Assembly: GCA_033964015.1 (NCBI GenBank)
Contig: CM066923.1
Span: forward strand, 10,095,978-10,159,977
Length of the DNA: 64,000 nt
DNA from: Scolanthus callimorphus
Taxonomy: Eukaryota > Cnidaria > Anthozoa > Actiniaria > Edwardsiidae
Reading direction: 5' to 3'
A model generated the notes under the pieces. That model saw only the letters and a list, made by a program, of their open reading frames with translations. It searched no databases and was not told the DNA's origin. This document shows, piece after piece, positions 1 through 9,948 of this stretch; position 1 is the first letter of the stretch, and every line of letters begins with the position of its first letter. A program made the translations under genes and the position numbers.

Positions 1-2193
1 TTGATGGGCAAAATTCATGTAGCCAACAATCAATCTCCGACAGCGGTATTTGGATCATGCGCACTAACGAAAAAACCCAAGTTCTTGGTCAGATCTAGCG
101 CATGCGCATCCAAAGGTTTCTGGACTCTCCTTTCGGCGACCACAGGAAACAACGGAGCCGCGAAGGAGAGTTCAGGGACTGGACTAATTGTGGACAGGGC
201 CTAAATTTTCGGCGCGTTTCGCGCGCAAAAGAGTGTATTAAACTTTACCTACAAGCTTCCTTGGGTTTTTATTACCGTGCCCCCCCCCCCCCAGTTTTTA
301 GAGGTTTGCAACGGCCAGGGTTTTATTGTTACGGCTCCCGTGTAGCTTAGGGACCGGTCATTATTTGTCGCCTGGGGGGGGGGGGGACACTTTATTTTTG
401 GGGCAAGCGAAATGAGGGGGGATCTCTCAAACCTGAAGACCTGAAAGGGTGGATCACAAGAAATTTTCTAAGTAGTTATTCCAGCAACTTTTCCATCATT
501 TGCATTTTTCTACTTCACTTCACTCAATACATAATAAACGTTTCGGCGCGCTTCGCGCGCATAGAGAATATCATCCAGTATAGTATTTGGCAACTCGCGC
601 AACGAAGACACTTCCTTCGCACCGTTTAGCAACTGGATCTTGGCGAGGAAAAACAAACTCTACCAAAAATGCCTTGCACTGATAGGCCTGGCGGGCAGTC
701 ACTTTGTTCGAAAGAAGAGTAAGCGTGAGTTCGACGTTGCAGGCATAGCAATTCGTCATTTGGGCCGCGCTTCACGCGAATGAATAATAATTTTGTCATT
801 TCAATTGCGCGCATAAATAATAAAACCTATAGGATTTGTTTACTATACATAAAAAGAAGGAATGTTCGTCTACACTTTCTCTGAGCTTGATGAAATGCGT
901 TTATCAAAATTCGGGCGCGCTTCGCGCGCAACGAAAGGGGGAGCACGAAAGAGGGGGCACAAATCCCTATATTTACTGAAAAAAATATGCTAATGTTGGA
1001 TATCTACTACTTCAGGAACCAATCAGAGCGCGCGAAAATGATTATTTACTGATTTGCCGCGCTTACTACTCAGAAAAATGCAAAATATCTTAAAAGAGAC
1101 TCCAATCGTAAAACCTGAGAATAACTAACAAGGTTTTTAATTTTCAATTTTACTACTTTTTAATTATTAACTGAAATTTACCGACTACCGAAAATTTTAA
1201 CTGACTACCGACAAATTACCGAAATTATAACTGACTACCGACAAATTACTGAAATTTTAACTGACTACCGACATGCGGACCCCCCCATCCAGACCCTGTT
1301 ATGATGATCTAAGGGATTCAAATTCTTCTGTTGAACTCGACTGTGGTCAAGAATGTAATCACGTGCGCTCACTGTTCAACTCGCCTGCGGGTCGTGATTT
1401 TACAACGTTCTCGTGTCTCCTCGCCAAACATCACGCGTGCTTTATTTCGCCTATAAAGTCATCGAAAGTTGTGCTCTAATGCTTCAAAAGAAACCCAGAG
1501 TAACAGAAGAAAAAGCGAAGAGTAGTTCGGCGAGCGCGGTTTATATGTGGCCGCGCGAATGCACAGAAAAAACGAGCAAAATCGAAAATCCGTGGCCACA
1601 GTTAACAACCTAATGTATCAGTCAATTCTAGCGGTGACCATGCCCCCCCCCCCCCCCCCCCGGGCTTTTGGTCATTTCTAAAAATAAAACTGAAAATTCC
1701 CCACCTCCGGGCTAGCAAAAATTCAGAATACCCCACGGCGGGGAACACAAAAAGCGGAAAAATTCCCCACCCCCGGAACGAGAAAAAGACGGTAATTCTG
1801 TGTGACAAAGCTTCACAACAAAAACTTCAACTCCATTTATACTGTCCGAGCATTTACAATTCGTTTCTAAATGCACTTTAGTTTTCTCGTCTTTGAACGA
1901 GTTCTCATTTCACTGAAAGTGAGACAAAATATAAATAAAGAAGTGACATTCCTAGGCCATTCGCGGTTGTAGCCATTTAGCTGCATCTCTCAATGCGAAA
2001 TTTACCTTTATTCTATTTGCAGAGCAACTATTTCGCAGTTATGTTACTTGACTTTTTGCGAAATTGGAACTCTGTTTATAGTGTCAATTCATTTTTATGT
2101 TTTTCCACTGAGACGAAATTGCGAAATCTGTTTCTTCTCTATAGAAGACGTTAACTGTGAAATGTGCAAACGTGTCAGTCTCCAAACGTGGTG
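1..2193. other. Gene-free, repeat-rich lead-in
   Basis: No open frame here looks like a gene. The stretch holds long C or G runs (about 281-292, 375-387 and 1643-1660), a short tandem repeat of roughly 31 bp built on ACTGACTACCGACAAATTAC (about 1170-1272), and dispersed GCGCGCTTCGCGCGC-type palindromes near 213, 547 and 915. Segments 420-510 and 640-790 reappear in inverted orientation inside the element at 2200-3470 (about 2840-2990, and 2400-2520 plus 2700-2830). The piece at about 1550-1612 has an inverted relative at about 12235-12310. This looks like accumulated transposon debris. Confidence 0.6.
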
Positions 2194-2199
2194 TATACG

Positions 2200-3470
2200 C
2201 AGGGTCCTGAAGGGGGGGTCCCAATCCCGTTTCCCGGCCGCTTTTTTCGCAAAATCCCGTTCCCAGTAGGTAAAATCCCGTTCCCGGTAGGACCAGTCGG
2301 TAAAATCCCGGCGCACGAAAACTGTGATGTTAAAATTGAGATTCTTGCTTTTATCGGTACTATCTCTTGGTCCTGTAGGTTTTATTGTTCATGCACGCCG
2401 CAAATGACGAAATTGTTATTATTGCAACCAAATGACGAATTGCTATGCTTGTAATGTCGATTTCTTTCCAACATAGTGATTGTTCGCCAGGCCTATCACT
2501 ATAAAGGCTTTTCGTGATCCCCCTATTTGAACATGGGATATATTTTACAGGAATTTCTCTTCTGTTGCGCGTGAAGCGCGCCCTGTTTTAATTGATAAAC
2601 GAATTTCATCAAGCCTCAGAAAAAAGGTAGATGAACATTGCATTTGTTGTGTATAGCAAATAAAGCCTGTAGTTTATATTCTTCGTGCTCGACGCAAATG
2701 CCGAAATCGTTATATTTGCGGCCCAACGTTTGTAACGTCGATCTCACGCTTACGGGCTTCTTTCGAACATAGTAATTGCCTGCCAGGCCTATCACTGGAG
2801 GGCTTTTCGCGGGGAGTTTTTTTTTTATTGTCTTTGTTTGCGGGAGATCTCAAACGCAATATTACATGTTTCTTCCTTATGCGAAATGTTTAACGTATTG
2901 AAAGAAGAGAACTACAAAAATGCAAATGATATAGAAATTGCTGGAATAATTCCGCAGAAAATTTCTTGTGATCCCCCCTTCCAGGGCTTGTTTCGAGAGT
3001 TCCCCCCTTTCGACCACCCCAAAATGAAATGATCCTCCGCCCGTATGATATCTCGTCCTCAATTTTGATACAAAAGATATATCATACGATTCTATTCAAA
3101 AAGTGGTTCCGCCGTTTTGAAAATGCCTATGCCAAGTTATCAAACCGTTGACCGAAACCTCGCAGATTCCGAGGGACCAAAAAAAAACAAAACGAGAGCC
3201 TTAATTTAGAAGGGGCGAGAAGTGAAATTCTATTTTCAGGTAGCCTGCTGTTAGGATGACAGTCTTAAAATGTGAAAAATGGTATAAATGGACGACTTTT
3301 TATTAGGATACACAGGATATACAAGGAGAGATTTGAAAAATCTCGTTCCCGTTGAAGCATCTTGATTCCCATTCCCGGTAGACAAATCCCGTTCCCGGTA
3401 ACCCAAATCCCGTTTTCCCGGCCTAAAAAAAGGCGAATCCCGGCTCCCGTTTTACCCCTTCAGGACCCTG
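2200..3470. mobile_element. TIR DNA element with 6-bp target duplication TATACG
   Basis: The ends are inverted copies of CAGGGTCCTGAAGGGG, and the same hexamer TATACG flanks both sides (2194-2199 and 3471-3476), so both boundaries are well defined. Inside each end lie direct-orientation subrepeats of the form AATCCCGTTCCCGGTAGG. The interior carries two direct copies (about 2400-2520 and 2700-2830) of a segment also found inverted at 640-790. No open frame inside resembles a transposase, so it is non-autonomous. Superfamily is uncertain: a 6-bp duplication is unlike hAT (8 bp), piggyBac or Kolobok (TTAA) and Tc1/mariner (TA). The element at 26591-26996 also has CAGGG ends and a 6-bp duplication. 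Confidence 0.8.
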
Positions 3471-3560
3471 TATACGGGCCATTAGTCCGTGTTTCAGGCA
3501 AGACTCGACCTGAGCAGACGTGTTTCTCCTGCTCATCAAAATTTTCTCATACTGACTGCA

Positions 3561-4766
3561 ATGGCAAGCTTTCTTACTTTTAACTCTTCTAAAAATCAAC
3601 TTAAGTGGTCCGGAACTAAAAACGAGCTTCTGAAGTTCTTAGGAGAACAGTTGAATCTAGAAGAAGATAACTTTATCGTGAACGATAATGGCACGTGCGT
3701 GGTTTTTAAAACCAGTAACATCACCTTCAATTTCTATTTGAAAGCAAAAACGTTGCAGATTCAAGGGAAGGAAACAGACGAAATCAAAAATAGCTTTATG
3801 ATTCTTGCCAAAGCTAACGTCAACGAAGCCAACGACATTGATGCAAGCGCCTTCGAAGAAGAAGCGGCTCCATCTTCCGACATTGAAGTTCTTTCAACCA
3901 CTGTTGGGCCTTCTACTTCATCCTTTGTCGAGCACTTCAATGCCGAAATCTCATTTTTAAAAAGTGAAATCAATGCCTTGAAGAATGGCCAGTTTGCTCA
4001 ATCCACCTCTTCAGGAGAAGTCGCAAAACTCACCCAAGAAAATGAAGCTTTAAGACGTGAATTGATTTCGCAAAAAAATATCTGCAAATCGTTGACCGAG
4101 GAAAGGGACTCCTTGATATGCACCGTTAAAATCCTATCACGGGACCTGTACAAATCTCCCTCTCCAGCCTCGGCTACGCCAGCGCCAGCTAAACCGGCAA
4201 ATTCAAACGCTGCCAATCGTCTATCTACTTTGCCTCCTCCGTCAGAACATCAACCCGACACTCCACTCGAACCTAAAGAAACTACGGTTATCATTGGCGA
4301 TTCAATTCTGCAGCATACGCAAGGTTACCAACTAGGAAAGGATGTTGGCTCCCGGGTGGTCGTACGTTCATTTAGCGGTGCTTCTACGAAGCATATGAAA
4401 TCATATCTACAACCGACAGTTGAAGACTCCCCTACTCGCATTGTCCTACATGTTGGAACTAATGACCTTCGTGACAAAACCCCGAGTCAAGTTGCTGACG
4501 CTATCCAAGATTTGGGCAAGATTATTGAGTCCTCGTGTAATTCTGAGATCGTAATTTCTGAGCTCGTCACCCGAAAAGATCACTTCAAGGACGCTGTGAA
4601 AACTACAAACGACTTGATCAAGAAGCTCTGTAATCAACACAAGTGGAAGCTGGTAAAACACAACAACATAAATGACAAACATTTAAACAGGCGAGGGCTT
4701 CACTTAACTAAACAAGGTAATGAGCTCCTTCATAAGAACTTTGTTAATTTCTTATCTAACGTATAG
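3561..4766 (+). CDS. LINE ORF1: coiled-coil and SGNH/GDSL esterase-like protein
   Basis: 401 residues from the first ATG; the frame is also open upstream to the 5' end of the element. Order seen: an N-terminal globular part of about 90 residues, an acidic linker, a coiled coil rich in Leu/Glu/Lys (about residues 130-190, including LTQENEALRRELISQ), a Pro/Ala-rich linker, then an SGNH hydrolase-like domain with VIIGDSIL (nucleophile Ser block), HVGTNDLRD (Asn block) and RRGLHLTKQG (catalytic His block). ORF1 proteins of CR1/L2-type LINEs are known to bind nucleic acid and to carry such esterase domains, with a role thought to lie in the RNP or at membranes. It ends in TAG, and ORF2 continues in the same reading frame. 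Confidence 0.88.
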   Translation: MASFLTFNSSKNQLKWSGTKNELLKFLGEQLNLEEDNFIVNDNGTCVVFKTSNITFNFYLKAKTLQIQGKETDEIKNSFMILAKANVNEANDIDASAFEEEAAPSSDIEVLSTTVGPSTSSFVEHFNAEISFLKSEINALKNGQFAQSTSSGEVAKLTQENEALRRELISQKNICKSLTEERDSLICTVKILSRDLYKSPSPASATPAPAKPANSNAANRLSTLPPPSEHQPDTPLEPKETTVIIGDSILQHTQGYQLGKDVGSRVVVRSFSGASTKHMKSYLQPTVEDSPTRIVLHVGTNDLRDKTPSQVADAIQDLGKIIESSCNSEIVISELVTRKDHFKDAVKTTNDLIKKLCNQHKWKLVKHNNINDKHLNRRGLHLTKQGNELLHKNFVNFLSNV

Positions 4767-4775
4767 GTCAAACCA

Positions 4776-7721
4776 TTGAATGCCGTTTGTTTGGAGAAAT
4801 CTAACATTACCAAACAATCCGTATACAATTTCCAGTTACCAACCGTTAGTGGGTTTAAATTAGCTTCTCTAAATGTTAATAGCTTGTCTGCCCATATTGA
4901 CGAAGTTCGCATTCTTCTTGATAATAATAACTTAGACACTCTCGCAATTCAAGAAACCAAATTAGATTCCTCTCATTTAGACTCTGATATTCAGATTCCG
5001 AATTACGATTTAATTAGAAGAGACAGACTTAGCAATCAAGGTGGAGGCGTGTGTTTTTATGTGCGATCAGTAATCAATTTCTCCGTGCGCAATGACCTCG
5101 CTAATTCTGATTTAGAAAATCTATGCCTTGAAATACGGATGCCGCACTCTAAACCGCTCATTGTCGTAAACTGGTATCGGCCTCCTGATTCATCTGTGAG
5201 ACTCTATCCTCAAATCGAGAATCTAATCGGATTACTCGACCAGTCAAATCTAGATTTCTTTTTGGTAGGAGATATGAACGCTAATATGGCCGCTACTACT
5301 TACGATAATGACGTTAGGCATCTAAATGACATCGCTGATATTTATGGCCTACACCAGCTGATAAACGAACCCACACGTATAACAGAAAAATCATCTACTC
5401 TTATTGATTTGATTTTTACTAACATTCCTGAAAGGGTTGTTTGTTCTGGTGTTGCCCATATTTCTATTAGCGACCATAGCCTTGTATATGCATATCGAAA
5501 ATTAGCTGTTGAATTACCTAAAAGAGGGCATAGCTCAGTAACCTTCAGAAATTTCAAACACTTTGACAGCGTAAACTTTCGAAATGATATTATGAGTCAA
5601 GATTGGAATTTTGATAGCCAAACAAAGGATCCCAATCAGCTTTGGTCTGAATGGAAATCAAAATTCCACGCCATTACTGATAAACACGCACCACTTTGCA
5701 CAAAGCGTGTGCGCGCTAAAGCGTCTCCGTGGATTTCCGCTGACTTGAAAGAAAAAATGCATAAACGAGATGTTATGAAAATAAAAGCCATCAAGTCTAA
5801 CAATCCACACGATTGGGCAAATTTTAAAAGAACGCGCAACATGGTCAATTCTGAAATAAAGCGTACTAAAGAGCGCTATTACCAAAATAAATTTGCTGAA
5901 TCTGACGGTGATCCTCGTAAAACGTGGCGGGTGATCAACGAGCTTACTTCTCGGAAAACTAGCAAGCCTTCAATTAAGGAGTTAAGACTGGATGGAGAAC
6001 CAATAACGAATCCATCTGTTTTGTCGAACGCTTTCAATGATCACTTCTCTTTAATTGGTCCGAAGCTCGCAGCAGAAATACCAGTGTTTAACAGTACTAG
6101 TCCTGTTAGTTTTTATGACTACATTCCGAAGGTGGTTTCGAATTTCCAATTCCATCAAATTGGTAATAGCCAAGTTATAAATCTACTAAAGAAAATAAAG
6201 AAGACAAAAGGGGCTGGTCTTGATCACATTTCAAGTCGACTTGTTCTAGAGTGCGCCGATCTTATTGCACCACAATTGACAATTATTTTCAATGCCTCGC
6301 TAATTTCAGGCATTTTCCCAGACGACTGGAAATGTGCTCGAGTCACCCCCCTCTTTAAGCAAGGCGATAAATGCGATATAGATAATTATCGTCCAATATC
6401 CGTGATCTCAGTAATAGGCAAAGTTTTTGAAAGAATAGTTTATAATCAAATATTTGCTTATTTGTCTGAACACAATGTTCTTTCCAAATACCAATCTGGT
6501 TTTCGAGCTCTCCACTCTACTCAAACCGCATTGCTTGACGCAACTGATAGCTGGTCTTATAATATTGACCAGGGCAATGTAAATGCTGTTGTTTTTTTAG
6601 ATCTGAAGAAAGCGTTCGATACAGTTGATCACAATATTATGTTATCTAAACTAAATTGTTACGGTATTACTGGAATTGCGCATAAATGGTTTGCCTCATA
6701 CCTAGACAATCGTGCACAAAAATGCCTTGTCAATGGTTCCCTTTCCAAAACATGTTTTTTGGAATGTGGAATTCCCCAGGGAACAATTCTAGGACCTTTG
6801 TTGTTTTTACTTTATATCAATGACCTTCCGAATTGTCTAAGCAAATCGATACCAAGAATGTACGCAGATGATACTCATCTGACATTGTCTGGAAATGATG
6901 TTGGCTCCATCCAGTCTACTTTAAACGATGACTTGCTAAACATTAGCTGTTGGCTCTCGGTGAACAAATTAACTCTCAACATGACTAAAACTGAATTTAT
7001 GTTAATTGGCTCTCGGCAAAGACTGAATAATTTCCCGCACCCCCCTAATCTAGAAATAAATAATATACCAATAAAACAATCTCATTCGGCAAAATCTCTA
7101 GGAGTTATAATCGATGAACATTTGACATGGGAAACACATGTTGATACAATATCTAAGAAAATTGCTGCCGGTGTTGGAGCTTTAAAACGAATCAGGAACT
7201 GTGTACCAAGAACAACTCTACTTGATGTTTATCAAGGCCTCGTGCAATCTCATTTTGATTATTGTAACATTGTTTGGGGTTCCTGTGGTAGTACAATTGC
7301 TAATAAACTACAAAAGCTCCAAAACCGAGCAGCCCGTATTATTACGAATTCTAATTACGATGCCGATGCCAACCTCCTTTTTGACCAGTTAGGATGGCGC
7401 AATCTCCACTGCCAACGTCAAATAACTAAGGCAATAATGATGTTCAAATCTCACAATGAACTAGTGCCTAGTTACTTGTCCTCTAGATTTGTTCACCGAG
7501 AGGATATATCTCCTAACTATAATCTTAGAAACTCCGAGAATAAGTTGGTTGTTCCCCTGCCACGTACTAACTATTATAAAAACAGCTTTAGCTATAGTGG
7601 TGCTGTTCTGTGGAACAAACTTCCCCCCAACTTAAGAGAAACTCAGTCTCTTCAAAATTTTCGGCGACAGTTATTAAACTTATACCCAAACAACACGGCA
7701 TTCATGGAAAACAGGCTTTAA
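4776..7721 (+). CDS. LINE ORF2: EEP endonuclease and reverse transcriptase
   Basis: About 981 residues, complete. The N-terminal endonuclease/exonuclease/phosphatase domain shows LASLNVNSL, IQETKLD, VGDMNANM and ISDHSLVY. The RT core has FLDLKKAFDTVDH, GIPQGTILGPLLF and MYADDTHL (the catalytic YADD box), followed by the C-terminal part with NKLQKLQNRAARIIT. It nicks target DNA and primes reverse transcription of its own RNA. The given start is the first near-cognate codon (TTG); there is no in-frame ATG before the endonuclease domain, and the only barrier to ORF1 is one TAG at 4764-4766. Translation by stop readthrough or reinitiation is therefore likely (inference). Confidence 0.92.
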   Translation: MNAVCLEKSNITKQSVYNFQLPTVSGFKLASLNVNSLSAHIDEVRILLDNNNLDTLAIQETKLDSSHLDSDIQIPNYDLIRRDRLSNQGGGVCFYVRSVINFSVRNDLANSDLENLCLEIRMPHSKPLIVVNWYRPPDSSVRLYPQIENLIGLLDQSNLDFFLVGDMNANMAATTYDNDVRHLNDIADIYGLHQLINEPTRITEKSSTLIDLIFTNIPERVVCSGVAHISISDHSLVYAYRKLAVELPKRGHSSVTFRNFKHFDSVNFRNDIMSQDWNFDSQTKDPNQLWSEWKSKFHAITDKHAPLCTKRVRAKASPWISADLKEKMHKRDVMKIKAIKSNNPHDWANFKRTRNMVNSEIKRTKERYYQNKFAESDGDPRKTWRVINELTSRKTSKPSIKELRLDGEPITNPSVLSNAFNDHFSLIGPKLAAEIPVFNSTSPVSFYDYIPKVVSNFQFHQIGNSQVINLLKKIKKTKGAGLDHISSRLVLECADLIAPQLTIIFNASLISGIFPDDWKCARVTPLFKQGDKCDIDNYRPISVISVIGKVFERIVYNQIFAYLSEHNVLSKYQSGFRALHSTQTALLDATDSWSYNIDQGNVNAVVFLDLKKAFDTVDHNIMLSKLNCYGITGIAHKWFASYLDNRAQKCLVNGSLSKTCFLECGIPQGTILGPLLFLLYINDLPNCLSKSIPRMYADDTHLTLSGNDVGSIQSTLNDDLLNISCWLSVNKLTLNMTKTEFMLIGSRQRLNNFPHPPNLEINNIPIKQSHSAKSLGVIIDEHLTWETHVDTISKKIAAGVGALKRIRNCVPRTTLLDVYQGLVQSHFDYCNIVWGSCGSTIANKLQKLQNRAARIITNSNYDADANLLFDQLGWRNLHCQRQITKAIMMFKSHNELVPSYLSSRFVHREDISPNYNLRNSENKLVVPLPRTNYYKNSFSYSGAVLWNKLPPNLRETQSLQNFRRQLLNLYPNNTAFMENRL

Positions 7722-8387
7722 TTTTCTTTTCCTTAGTTTGTATATAATATAGATAGTTGTTCATAGTGTAGATAGTAATTAAGATATTTATATTTCGCCT
7801 GATGATTTTTAACCGTGTTCAATTTTAATAAAGATGATGATGATGATGATGATGATGGGCCAGCGGGTGAAACCCTCCCCCCCCCCCCCCCCTGCGGGAC
7901 TTTTGGAGACATATGCCGTTTGGAAGCTTGGCCCGAGCGTGTTTCAAAATGGGTTGTTTGCAATCGCGCCGTTGGTGGGTGTGGCCGTACGGCCGTATTC
8001 TTTGTTTCTCCAGAAAACCACAGGGTACCCGCGTATTTTCGTTTTGTTTATTTTTTCCCATGGCTTTAAAACGAGCGTTGCATGAAATAAATGCTGCAAA
8101 CGTAGTCGTCGGAAGATTCTCTACACTACCCATTAGGTAAGTGGCTCACATAAGTATTAGAAGTAGCTACTGCGCATGCGTATGTGTGCTACAACTCACA
8201 GTCCAAAAATAGTGTGTTATTGAACGGTAAACTTTGGTCACAACAAGGGCAAACAATGTATGGAAGTTATTTACTGTTCTATAAAACTTTTTGCCAGCAT
8301 TGCGTCCTGTTTGAAGTTTTCTTATAATAATTTGATAAAATTTAAAACGTTGAACCCTCAAAACAATGCGGGAAAAGCCATGCTTGC

Positions 8388-8770
8388 ATGAGTTTTGCGC
8401 CCAGGAAATGCAGGATGATGAGGATTACCAGAAGAACTCGTCATAATTTCCCCCACTTGTACTTCCTTGGGGACTGTCCTCTTGAATTTGTCAAGCACAC
8501 CAAAAAGTACGGCGTCATCCACGATTTACAATGGAATCGGCACGTGCGACATCGTGCGAGCAAGCTGCTGGGCCTCTTCAGGTGCAATCTCGCGACATGT
8601 ACTCGCGATCAAAAGCAAGCTGCTTATTTTGGCCTAGTAAGACCACTTTAAGAATATACATCAAGCGCATGGGACCCATACACAGCTCAGTTAACCCAAG
8701 AGGTCGAGAATTAAAATCCAACGCAGAGCCGCGCGTCTGTGTGGTGACTATCTCCCTCGCGAACCAAGAC
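8388..8770 (+). pseudogene. Decayed LINE reverse transcriptase C-terminal fragment
   Basis: Conceptual translation gives pieces typical of the region after the RT catalytic core: KCRMMRITRRTR, DLQWNRHVRHRASKLLGLFR, then, after frame changes, SAWDPYTAQLTQEVE and a basic stretch matching the usual RIQRRAARFV block. Several frameshifts separate these pieces and neither the endonuclease nor the YxDD box is present. It lies between the long arms of the surrounding inverted-repeat element and belongs to a LINE family different from the intact one upstream. Confidence 0.7.
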
Positions 8771-9569
8771 CTGTCACCAAATTTCTAGCCGACAGTTTTC
8801 TGTGAAAATATAGAGACGGACTTTTTCTGACTATTGACTCTTCTGCTAAATTATCTGCAGTGCTGTAGTGATGGTGATCATCACGTTCACACTTTTTAAG
8901 CGCACACAGCTTCCCTCAGTAATAACGATGACTGTACGTCCAAGTAGTCTTGCGGTATTGCGAGTGCTCCGCATTGCCTAGAAATGCCTTACAATCTCTC
9001 GGCACCTTCATGGACGGCCCTCTTGTCGTCCAGCCCGTTCAAACCCCTTGGTTTTCAGTGGTATGTGTGCGACTGTTCACGACGCGCTGTGCTTTTGGTG
9101 AATGGTTAAAGACAGTGACAGTCATCACGAGCTCTGCGAATGTGCCACCGCGCAGTGTAACAAGTGATCGTAGAAGAGCATGGCATGTAGTCAGTTCGTC
9201 ATTCAGGTCTGGTGTCATTACAGTGATGTGATGTACCTTCAAGAACATGCATCGGCGCTTTCTCTGTGGACGCCGTCAGCAGTGGTGAAAGCCCATGGAA
9301 CAGCTCCAAGGAGAAAACGCTATAACGGGAAAACGCTCCGGGGAAAACGCTATATGGCTTGTCTTGCATTTACGACATTTTTAGTGTCCTAGCTTTTCGC
9401 TCTGCTGTAGCTGCGACTTTCTTGTCTTTGTAGCTTGTTTCTACCTCCTGACTACCTTAATGCATGTTAACTCTTTAGTTGCATGGCCCGATACCTTGCC
9501 CTAGTGCATGCCCTGTTTAATTGGTACCATCTACAGTAGAATGACTAGTTCCTACTAAGTCTAGATTGT
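8771..9569. other. No gene seen; interior of inverted-repeat element
   Basis: Unique-looking sequence between the RT fragment and the small MITEs. The short open frames (the longest about 93 codons) lack recognisable motifs and overlap on both strands, so I treat them as chance. Confidence 0.5.
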
Positions 9570-9682
9570 GGGTAGCGAATGGTCCCTAAAATATCAAGAG
9601 TCTCACCAAATTTTAGCAGTCTCGGAAATTTTAACGTGCGTCTCGTAGTCTCGGCAAGTCTTGGATTTACCATTCGCTACCT
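9570..9682. mobile_element. Short MITE with GGTAGCGAATGG ends
   Basis: Begins GGGTAGCGAATGG and ends CCATTCGCTACC, an inverted pair, with interior GTCTCGG/TCTCGGCA motifs. A larger relative with the same ends lies immediately downstream. The outermost ends of the pair also match each other over about 60 bases, so the two may be one nested unit. Confidence 0.6.
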
Positions 9683-9738
9683 TGTGTCCCCATAGGACTT
9701 GACGTTGGTATTATGTCCACGCCATTCCAGGAGACACC

Positions 9739-9948
9739 AAGGGGTAGCGAATTTCGAGACTTGCCGGAAGCCGAGACTGGCAGTTTAAAATCCGAGCCCG
9801 AGACTGAAGAAACATGTCAGTTCATATATTTACTGTATTTAGAAGTTTGAGGACGAAATCCGAGATTCCGAGATGCAGGTTAAACATTCCGAGACTCTGT
9901 TAAAATTTGGCGAGACTCTTGATATTTTTAGGGACTATTCGCTACCCC
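9739..9948. mobile_element. Second MITE with GGGGTAGCGAAT ends
   Basis: Starts GGGGTAGCGAATTTCGAGAC and ends with ATTCGCTACCCC; the interior has CGAGACT motifs in both orientations. The right terminal block (about 9889-9947) is the inverted copy of the left block of the neighbouring MITE at 9570. Confidence 0.6.

Larger units (their letters stand above)
3492..7857 (+). mobile_element. Full-length CR1/L2-like non-LTR retrotransposon
   Basis: A 4.37-kb LINE with a short 5' leader (69 bases), two intact ORFs, a short 3' UTR, AATAAA near the end and a (GAT)n microsatellite tail at 7833-7857. The boundaries are exact because the site is the left terminal repeat of the surrounding element, whose other arm preserves the uninterrupted sequence. 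Any target duplication is at most two bases (TG). ORF1 carries an esterase-like domain and ORF2 an apurinic-type endonuclease plus RT, an arrangement known in CR1/L2-type LINEs. Both frames are undamaged, so the insertion should be young and possibly from an active family. Confidence 0.9.

Noticed and set aside
7825..8140. Overlapping frames of 70-100 codons on both strands, repeated at 10313-10649
   Set aside because: They are in the inverted terminal arms, include a G/C run and His/Asp tracts from the (GAT)n tail, and match each other only because the DNA is repeated.
9039..9392. Small frames of 69-93 codons
   Set aside because: They overlap on both strands with no motifs or splice context.
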